Assembly (NCBI GenBank): GCA_947374105.1
Contig: CANCAO010000024.1
Location: 1 to 11,538, forward strand
Origin: Comamonadaceae bacterium
GTDB lineage: Bacteria > Pseudomonadota > Gammaproteobacteria > Burkholderiales > Burkholderiaceae_C
Length of the DNA: 11,538 bases
Reading direction: 5' to 3'
Below, one piece after another: positions 6,449-11,538 of this stretch. Every line of letters begins with the position of its first letter. Positions within the stretch are counted from its first letter, which is position 1. The notes beneath the pieces were generated by a model, which was given only the letters and a program-made list of their open reading frames with translations, ran no database searches and was not told the DNA's origin. A program made the position numbers and the translations under genes.

Positions 6449-7543
6449 ATGAGCGGCAATACATTCGGACATCTCTTCGCAGTCACCAACTTTGGTGAAT
6501 CCCACGGCCCAGCCATTGGCTGCGTGATTGACGGTTGTCCGCCAGGCATGCCCCTCTGTGAGGCCGACATCCAGCCCGATCTCGATCGGCGTCGCCCCGG
6601 TACCTCCAAGTTCGTCACCCAGCGCAACGAGCCGGACGCGGTGGAGATTTTGAGCGGCGTTTACGAGGGCAAAACCACCGGCACGCCGATTTGCCTGCTG
6701 ATCAAAAACACCGACCAGCGCAGCAAGGACTACGGCAACATCCTGCAAACCTTTAGACCCGGCCACGCCGACTACACCTACTGGCACAAATACGGCATTC
6801 GCGACCCACGTGGCGGTGGCCGCTCTTCTGCCCGCATGACTGCACCCATGGTGGCGGCGGGTGCGGTGGCCAAGAAATGGCTGCACGCCCAATACGGTAC
6901 CGTGTTTCGCGGCTGCATGACGCAGATTGGCGAGTTGCCGGTGGCGTTTGAGTCTTGGGATCATGTGCCCCATAACCCCTTCTTCGCGCCCATCGCCGAT
7001 GTGTCGGCGCTAGAGGACTACATGAACGTCTTACGCAAGGCGGGTGATTCGTGCGGTGCACGCATCCGCGTCAGCGCGTCTAACGTGCCCGTGGGCCTGG
7101 GCGAGCCGCTGTTTGACAAGATGGACGCCGACATTGCCTGGGCCATGATGGGCATCAACGCCGTCAAGGGCGTGGAGATTGGCGCGGGCTTTGCCAGTGT
7201 GGCGCAACGTGGCACTACCCATGGTGATTCGCTCTCGCCCCAAGGCTTTCGTGCCAATAATGCGGGTGGTGTGCTGGGCGGTATCAGCACCGGGCAAGAC
7301 CTGGAAGTGTCCATTGCCATCAAACCCACCAGCTCCATCCTCTCACCGCGCGAGTCGATTGATGTCGAAGGCCACAGCACCGAAGTCATCACCAAAGGTC
7401 GCCACGACCCCTGTGTCGGCATTCGCGCCACGCCGATTGCCGAGGCCATGCTGGCCTTGGTGGTGATGGAGCACGCGCTGCGCCACCGGGCGCAGTGTGG
7501 TGATGTGAAGCTGCCGTTCCCGCCCATTCCCGCGCAAGCTTGA
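6449..7543 (+). CDS. aroC: Chorismate synthase
   Basis: Last step of the shikimate pathway: anti-elimination of phosphate from 5-enolpyruvylshikimate 3-phosphate to give chorismate, needing reduced FMN. The 364-residue length is normal for the family. All three family signatures are present: [18 protein letters not shown] (from residue 16), [20 protein letters not shown] with RSSAR directly after (from about 105), and [18 protein letters not shown] near the C-terminus. The N-terminus [20 protein letters not shown] is classic. The ATG is unambiguous by homology, although no clear Shine-Dalgarno precedes it. It is separated from the CBS gene by the REP-like element and followed at 25 bases by a tautomerase-family gene and then an MFS gene, all on the same strand, so the three may share a transcript. 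It is a housekeeping enzyme and shows no sign of damage. Confidence 0.99.
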   Translation: MSGNTFGHLFAVTNFGESHGPAIGCVIDGCPPGMPLCEADIQPDLDRRRPGTSKFVTQRNEPDAVEILSGVYEGKTTGTPICLLIKNTDQRSKDYGNILQTFRPGHADYTYWHKYGIRDPRGGGRSSARMTAPMVAAGAVAKKWLHAQYGTVFRGCMTQIGELPVAFESWDHVPHNPFFAPIADVSALEDYMNVLRKAGDSCGARIRVSASNVPVGLGEPLFDKMDADIAWAMMGINAVKGVEIGAGFASVAQRGTTHGDSLSPQGFRANNAGGVLGGISTGQDLEVSIAIKPTSSILSPRESIDVEGHSTEVITKGRHDPCVGIRATPIAEAMLALVVMEHALRHRAQCGDVKLPFPPIPAQA

Positions 7544-7568
7544 CCCCCACTTCTTTTTAGGAAACCCC

Positions 7569-7757
7569 ATGCCCACCATTCGCGTTGAAATGTTTGAAGG
7601 CCGCACGCCCGAACAGAAACAAGCTTTTGTCACGGCCCTCACCGAGGCCACCGTCCAGTCACTGGGCTCCAAGCCCGAGTCCGTGGAAATTGTGTTGACC
7701 GAAGTTAAAAAATCCAACTGGGCCTCGGGCGGCGTGTTCTGGAGCGACAAAAAGTAG
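7569..7757 (+). CDS. 4-oxalocrotonate tautomerase-family protein
   Basis: Small cytoplasmic protein of 62 residues. After Met removal it exposes Pro1, the catalytic base of the tautomerase superfamily (PTIRVEMFEGRTPEQKQ). Arg11 of the family is present in EGR, and the C-terminal hairpin region reads NWASGGVFW. In 4-oxalocrotonate tautomerase, residues 39 and 50 are Arg and Phe; here I count Glu39 (SVEIVLTEV) and Trp50. The substrate is therefore likely to differ from 2-hydroxymuconate, and the true reaction is unknown. Such proteins act as trimers of dimers or similar oligomers. AGGA lies six bases before the ATG. It sits 25 bases after aroC and 15 bases before the MFS gene. No aromatic ring-cleavage genes are nearby, which argues against a dedicated catechol pathway role. 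Confidence 0.93.
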   Translation: MPTIRVEMFEGRTPEQKQAFVTALTEATVQSLGSKPESVEIVLTEVKKSNWASGGVFWSDKK

Positions 7758-7772
7758 GGCATCAACCCCTCG

Positions 7773-8954
7773 ATGTCCGTTTCTCGCCGCCAACTGCTGC
7801 CCTTTGCAGCGCTCTCCGCCACCTACTTCGCGCATATCGGGTTCTTCAACCCCTACCTCACTCTGTGGCTCAAAGATCTGGGGCTCAGCCTGGTTGCCAT
7901 CGGTTTGTTGACTGCGGTGCAGGCCGCCACACGTTTGATTGCGCCTTACGGCTGGGGCTGGTTGAGCGACCACACGGGCGAGCGCGTCAAGCTGCTGCGT
8001 TTTGGGGCCAGCGCGGCCCTGCTCTTGTCCTTGGGCTTGTGGTTCGATGGCGGCATATGGTGGCTGGCCATCGTCTTGTTCGTCATGTTCTTCCACACCA
8101 GCGCCATGATGCCCATGAGCGAGGCGGCCATGGCCCATCTGGTGAGCAGCGGCGGCGCGTTTGACGCCAAACGCTATGGACGAGTCCGGCTATGGGGCTC
8201 GCTTGGCTTCTTGATCACCGTGTTTTGCGCTGGGGCGTGGTTCGAGGCTTTTGGCATGGGGCATTTCCCGGCTTGGACATCGCTGTCATTGCTGACTGTG
8301 GTGGTGAGCGCGTGGTGGCTGCCCGACATCAAAGAGGCTGTGCCCAGCCATGAGTCCAAGCAATCGGTGTTGCCCATCCTGCAAAAACGCCCGGTGCAGT
8401 GGCTCTTTGCCTCGGTGTTTTTTCATGTGCTGGGGCACATGGGCATCTACATTTATTTCTCGCTGTTTTTGGACGCCAACGGCTACAGCAAAACCGTCAT
8501 CGGCCTGATGTGGGCTGCCTGTGTGCTGGCCGAGATCATCTGGTTCTACACCCAAAGCCGCTGGTTGCCCTGGCTCAGCCTGAGCGCCTGGCTGGTGCTG
8601 TGCGGTGGCGTGCTGACGCTGCGCATGGGGCTCACCGCTTCGTTCGTCACGGTGTGGCCTTTGCTGCTGCTGGCGCAGATCCTGCACGCCATCACCTTTG
8701 CCACGCACCACTCGGTGTGCATAGCGCTTTTGTCGCAACACTTCCCCGGCAGCCTGCGCGGGCGAGGGCAGGCGCTCTACACTGCATTAGGCTACGGCCT
8801 GCCGGGTGTGTTGGGCGGTTTGTTTGGCGGTGCGTTAACGTCCCAATACGGCCTGGCCAGTGTGTTCTGGGCGTCGCTGGTCAGCAGCGTGTTGGCCACC
8901 GGGTGTGCGTGGCAGGTTTGGCGGCTCAAAGCGCCGGTTGCGACGACATCTTGA
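7773..8954 (+). CDS. MFS transporter, 3-phenylpropionate permease (HcaT)-like
   Basis: Inner-membrane major facilitator protein of 393 residues with about 12 hydrophobic segments, the usual size of the family. It begins with a short cytoplasmic MSVSRRQLL and TM1 containing FAHIGFFNPYLTLWL. Between TM2 and TM3 lies the MFS signature-like GWGWLSDHTGERVKLLRFG. YGRVRLWGSLGF at the TM5 entrance is characteristic of the HcaT/nucleoside-symporter-like branch. A cytoplasmic loop (PDIKEAVPSHESKQ) splits the two halves. A second-half LPGSLRGRGQALY-like stretch is present as FPGSLRGRGQALYTALGYG. Members are annotated as phenylpropionate or nucleoside transporters, but the substrate here is unproven. No strong ribosome site precedes the ATG, and the 15-base spacing suggests coupling to the tautomerase gene. 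A short hairpin (CACGG CCTAA CCGTG, 8961-8975) follows the stop but has no T-run. Confidence 0.93.
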   Translation: MSVSRRQLLPFAALSATYFAHIGFFNPYLTLWLKDLGLSLVAIGLLTAVQAATRLIAPYGWGWLSDHTGERVKLLRFGASAALLLSLGLWFDGGIWWLAIVLFVMFFHTSAMMPMSEAAMAHLVSSGGAFDAKRYGRVRLWGSLGFLITVFCAGAWFEAFGMGHFPAWTSLSLLTVVVSAWWLPDIKEAVPSHESKQSVLPILQKRPVQWLFASVFFHVLGHMGIYIYFSLFLDANGYSKTVIGLMWAACVLAEIIWFYTQSRWLPWLSLSAWLVLCGGVLTLRMGLTASFVTVWPLLLLAQILHAITFATHHSVCIALLSQHFPGSLRGRGQALYTALGYGLPGVLGGLFGGALTSQYGLASVFWASLVSSVLATGCAWQVWRLKAPVATTS

Positions 8955-8985
8955 GCGACCCACGGCCTAACCGTGTGAACCCTAA

Positions 8986-9013
8986 TTGACAGCGTTTCGT
9001 CCTTGCGGATACT
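8986..9013 (+). promoter_or_regulatory. Probable sigma-70 promoter upstream of the MmgE/PrpD-family gene
   Basis: A perfect -35 box TTGACA (8986-8991), a 16-base spacer and GATACT (9008-9013, 4 of 6) form the best promoter-like site seen in the window. Transcription would begin near 9020, the first base of an in-frame ATG; this favours the second ATG at 9059 unless the mRNA is leaderless. Confidence 0.55.
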
Positions 9014-9058
9014 GCGCGGATGCATAAACAACAGCTACCGCTTACCCCCCTAAACCTC

Positions 9059-9715
9059 ATGGACAGGCGCTCTGTCTTGAAGCGAGGTGCAGCAGCCAGC
9101 GCGCTGCCATTTCTCAACGCGACGGCGCAAGCGACGGGTGGTACGCAGGATTTGGGTGAGACCATGCGCGTGCTCAGCGAGTACATGGCGCAAGCTGCTG
9201 TCAGCCCTTTGCCTGTGGATGTGATTGAGCATGCCAAGCAGCACATTATGGACACGCTGGCCGCCATCGTCTCCGGCGGCAAGCTGGAGCCCGGAAAGGC
9301 CGCGTATCGCTACCTTCAGCAACACGTCTCACCGGGAAAGTGCTCAATCATGGGGAGCAAACGCACCGCGTCCTTCAAGGCAGCGCATGACAAAGCCCGC
9401 ATGAATGATCCGCTCACGTTGGTGCAGCGCAGCAAGGTGGTTTTGGTGAAAGACGAGGCGCTGTCCGCACTACTGCCCACCCGCGTCGCCATTGTCGAAG
9501 TTGTGCTCAAGGACGGCACGCACTTGTCTCAAAAAGTGGAGGCGGTACGCGGCACACCCCTCAACCCCATGACGCGTCAAGAGGTGATCGACAAAGCCAT
9601 TGACTTGATGAATCCGGTGCTGGGACAAGTCAAAACCAAGCAGCTGATTCGGACGGTCTTCGATTTGGAAACGCTGCCACGGGTTCAATCTTTAAGGCCA
9701 TTGCTGCAAGCCTGA
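9059..9715 (+). CDS. Internally deleted MmgE/PrpD-family protein with Tat signal (probably non-functional)
   Basis: The reading frame keeps both ends of an MmgE/PrpD protein (the 2-methylcitrate dehydratase superfamily, usually 450-500 residues) but is only 218 residues long. The N-terminal part is clear: LSEYMAQAAVSPLPVDVIEH, then DTLAAIVSGGKLEPGKAAYR up to KRTASFKAA. It then jumps straight to the C-terminal region HDKARMNDPLTLVQRSKVVL and LPTRVAIVEVVLKDGTHLSQ through to a normal end. Roughly 230-270 central residues, which in the family carry most of the dehydratase active site, are missing, yet the frame is kept. The start MDRRSVLKRGAAASALPFL is a Tat-type signal (twin Arg, Leu-Lys), so the parent protein was probably exported. 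An ATG at 9020 is the alternative start and adds 13 residues. No good ribosome site precedes either. Most likely a decaying gene. Confidence 0.8.
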   Translation: MDRRSVLKRGAAASALPFLNATAQATGGTQDLGETMRVLSEYMAQAAVSPLPVDVIEHAKQHIMDTLAAIVSGGKLEPGKAAYRYLQQHVSPGKCSIMGSKRTASFKAAHDKARMNDPLTLVQRSKVVLVKDEALSALLPTRVAIVEVVLKDGTHLSQKVEAVRGTPLNPMTRQEVIDKAIDLMNPVLGQVKTKQLIRTVFDLETLPRVQSLRPLLQA

Positions 9716-9739
9716 TCCGTGTGCGTCAACGAAAAATCG

Positions 9740-9753
9740 CGCCCCAGGGGGCG
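9740..9753. other. GC-rich hairpin between the MmgE/PrpD remnant and the hydrolase gene
   Basis: CGCCC CAGG GGGCG forms a strong 5-base stem. Read on the minus strand it is followed after a few bases by TTTTT, the layout of a rho-independent terminator, but no minus-strand gene lies upstream. On the plus strand there is no T-run, so it would at most stall or process the mRNA. Confidence 0.4.
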
Positions 9754-9794
9754 TTGCGCTACGCTTGAACGCTAACCAAGCCCAAGGAGACTCA

Positions 9795-10697
9795 ATGCAA
9801 TCACTGAAAAAAATCAACGCTGGTGTGCTGGAGATTGCCTACGCTGAATACGGTCCCAAAGACGGCACGCCCGTGTTTCTCATGCACGGCTTTCCCTATG
9901 ACATTCACGCTTACGCAGAGGTGGCACCCTTTCTGGCTGCCGCCGGTTGCCGAGTCATCGTGCCCTATCTGCGTGGTTTCGGTCCAACCCGATTTTTAAA
10001 TGCGGACACGCCACGTTCAGGCGAGCAGGCGGCGCTTGGCGCTGATTTGTTGGTGTTGATGGATACTTTGGCAATTCCGCGGGCCGTCTTGGCGGGGTAT
10101 GACTGGGGCGGTCGTGCTGCCTGTGTCGTCGCTGCGCTTTGGCCTGAGCGTTGTTCAGGCCTGGTCTCTTTCAATAGCTACAACATCCAGAATATTGCGC
10201 GGGCGATGGTGCCTGATGTGCCTGAGAGCGAGCACATGCTGTGGTACCAATATTATTTCCACAGCGAGCGTGGGCGTGCTGGTTTGCAGAAGGATCGACG
10301 TGCGGTGACGCGCTTGTTGTGGAAGCAGTGGTCGCCGACCTGGAACTTCAGCCAAGAGACCTTCGAGCGAAGCGCCGCAGCGTTTGATAACCCTGATTTT
10401 GTTGATGTTGTGATTCAGTCCTACCGTCACCGTTTTGCGCTGGCTGCGGGGGATCCGGCTTACCTTGACATCGAGGCGCGTCTTGCGACGCAGCCGCCGA
10501 TCAATGTGCCCGCCATCACGTTTGATGGTGCCGATGATGGTGTGCGAGTGCCATCACCCGCAAGCGCGCACGCGGCCAACTTTACCGGGCCACGCTCACA
10601 CCGTGTGGTGCCCGGCGTGGGCCACAACATGCCGCAGGAAGTACCCGAGGTGTTTGCTGCCGCCGTACTGGAGCTGGTGCAGGCATCGCGCCCTTAA
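9795..10697 (+). CDS. Alpha/beta hydrolase, epoxide hydrolase/haloalkane dehalogenase type
   Basis: Cytoplasmic alpha/beta-fold hydrolase of 300 residues without signal peptide. The oxyanion motif HGFP is at 31-34. The nucleophile elbow GYDWGG has Asp103, not Ser, which places it with epoxide hydrolases and dehalogenases that form an ester intermediate on Asp. The acid is probably Asp247 (FDGADDG) and the base His277 (GVGHNMPQEVPE). WYQYYFHSERG (150-160) in the lid offers tyrosines that in epoxide hydrolases help to open the ring, so epoxide hydrolase is slightly favoured over dehalogenase; the substrate is unknown. AAGGAGA (9784-9790) stands four bases before ATG 9795; an upstream in-frame TTG (9765) would run through this site and is rejected. 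The next gene has an almost identical ribosome site, 47 bases after this stop, suggesting one operon. Confidence 0.93.
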   Translation: MQSLKKINAGVLEIAYAEYGPKDGTPVFLMHGFPYDIHAYAEVAPFLAAAGCRVIVPYLRGFGPTRFLNADTPRSGEQAALGADLLVLMDTLAIPRAVLAGYDWGGRAACVVAALWPERCSGLVSFNSYNIQNIARAMVPDVPESEHMLWYQYYFHSERGRAGLQKDRRAVTRLLWKQWSPTWNFSQETFERSAAAFDNPDFVDVVIQSYRHRFALAAGDPAYLDIEARLATQPPINVPAITFDGADDGVRVPSPASAHAANFTGPRSHRVVPGVGHNMPQEVPEVFAAAVLELVQASRP

Positions 10698-10744
10698 GAT
10701 TTCAGATTGAAAGCCACGCGTTATTAACCCAAGAAGGAGACAAG

Positions 10745-11538
10745 ATGAAACGCATTTTCTCGGTACTTTTAGTCGCACTGGCCTCGGGCTGCGCGACCCA
10801 GCAAAGCGGCTTGGCCATCAAAGACATGGGCTCGTTCCATGTGGGTGGGCGCGAGGTGACGCTTACCGGTCTGCCCATCAAAGAAGTGGTCTTTGCGGCA
10901 GGCGGTGTGCCCGCCAAAGTTGACCCGAATGGGGTCTATCAAGTCGAGCAAATGTACGTGCAGTACTTTGTACCCGCCGTTGAGAAAGGCAAGCTTCCGC
11001 TGCTCATGTGGCACGGTGGTGGCTTAACCGGTGTAACTTACGAGACCAAACCGGATGGGGGTGAGGGCTGGGTGAATTACTTCATCAAGCAAGGGTGGAC
11101 GGTTTACAACTCAGATGCCGCTGAGCGGGGCCGATCCGGCTGGGCGATGTTCCCAGAAGTTACTAAAACAGCGCCCGTATTTTTGACCAAAGAAAACCCG
11201 TTTGAGCGCTTTCGCATCGGCGCGGGCGCAGGCTCCTACAACAAGGATGTGGCCAAGATGAAGCCCATGCCAGGGGCGCAGTTTCCGCTAGAGGGCTACG
11301 ACAACTTCACCAAGCAAGGCGTGCCGCGCTGGACGAGTACCGACGCGCCCACCATTGCCGCCTACACGGCCTTGGTTGATAAGGTGTGCCCTTGCATCGT
11401 GCTCGCGCATTCACAGGGCGGGCCTTTTGCCTATCAAGTGGCGCAAGCGCGTCCTGACAAGGTCAAAGCCTTGGTGTTGGTGGAGCCCGCAGGCATCGGG
11501 GACGCCGCCAACGCAGCCGCACTCAAAAACACGCCCAA
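10745..11538 (+). CDS. Lipoprotein alpha/beta hydrolase, esterase 713-like (partial, runs off right edge)
   Basis: The first 264 codons are in view with no stop. MKRIFSVLLVALASGCATQQ is a lipoprotein signal with lipid-carrying Cys16; Ala at +2 suggests outer-membrane sorting. The core shows an oxyanion strand LPLLMWHGGGLTGVTYETKP (from residue 84), then GWVNYFIKQGWTVYNSDAAE with RGRSGW directly after. The nucleophile elbow is AHSQGG with Ser223, and Glu247 in LVEPAG is a candidate acid 24 residues later, as in the bacterial 'esterase 713' family as I recall it. The catalytic His lies beyond the edge. AAGGAGA stands four bases before the ATG. It likely works on an ester outside the cytoplasm, with the cytoplasmic hydrolase upstream acting on a later product; that pathway link is inference from adjacency. 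Confidence 0.9.
   Translation, partial: MKRIFSVLLVALASGCATQQSGLAIKDMGSFHVGGREVTLTGLPIKEVVFAAGGVPAKVDPNGVYQVEQMYVQYFVPAVEKGKLPLLMWHGGGLTGVTYETKPDGGEGWVNYFIKQGWTVYNSDAAERGRSGWAMFPEVTKTAPVFLTKENPFERFRIGAGAGSYNKDVAKMKPMPGAQFPLEGYDNFTKQGVPRWTSTDAPTIAAYTALVDKVCPCIVLAHSQGGPFAYQVAQARPDKVKALVLVEPAGIGDAANAAALKNTP

Noticed and set aside
6287..6973. 228-codon minus-strand frame across the CBS end, the REP-like element and aroC
   Set aside because: It is antisense to aroC, and its FALSLSKG peptide is the usual spurious translation of the REP-like element.

Overview
The window looks like a chromosome segment from a betaproteobacterium of the order Burkholderiales, most likely family Comamonadaceae (Limnohabitans/Rhodoferax/Polaromonas-like). 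This is inferred from protein style, moderate-to-high GC codon use, an aroC-tautomerase-MFS gene string, and two short dispersed repeats I recall from these genomes. I could not run a search, so the genus is open.

Left part (1-2041, minus strand): a polar amino-acid ABC importer operon, read right to left as periplasmic binding protein, permease 1, permease 2. Permease 2 runs off the left edge and no ATPase is in view. A divergent intergenic region (1950-2222) separates it from a plus-strand pair: a 99-residue two-helix membrane protein and a mercuric-reductase-like, probably NAD-type, FAD disulfide oxidoreductase. Next comes a wrecked FMN-binding glutamate synthase-family gene (4082-4457), reduced to three short pieces of the original protein.

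Middle (4478-8954): a minus-strand cytochrome P450 carrying an apparent in-frame insertion of a short dispersed repeat just before the K helix. It is divergent from a two-CBS-domain protein with a near-ideal ribosome binding site. A REP-like double hairpin precedes aroC (chorismate synthase), which is followed closely by a 4-oxalocrotonate tautomerase-family protein and an HcaT-like MFS transporter.

Right part (8955-11538): a Tat-signal MmgE/PrpD-family gene that has lost its middle but stays in frame, an Asp-nucleophile alpha/beta hydrolase (epoxide hydrolase/dehalogenase type), and a lipoprotein alpha/beta hydrolase resembling 'esterase 713', cut by the right edge. The last two have strong ribosome binding sites and probably form a small catabolic operon.

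The overall picture is ordinary metabolism with clear signs of gene decay (two internally deleted genes) and repeat activity (an in-gene insertion and a REP-like element). I did not find a convincing new defence or mobile system. The most unusual items are the repeat inside the P450 and the small membrane protein paired with the flavoprotein. No tRNA, rRNA, CRISPR array or insertion sequence was seen. There is no gene-free stretch over 300 bases.
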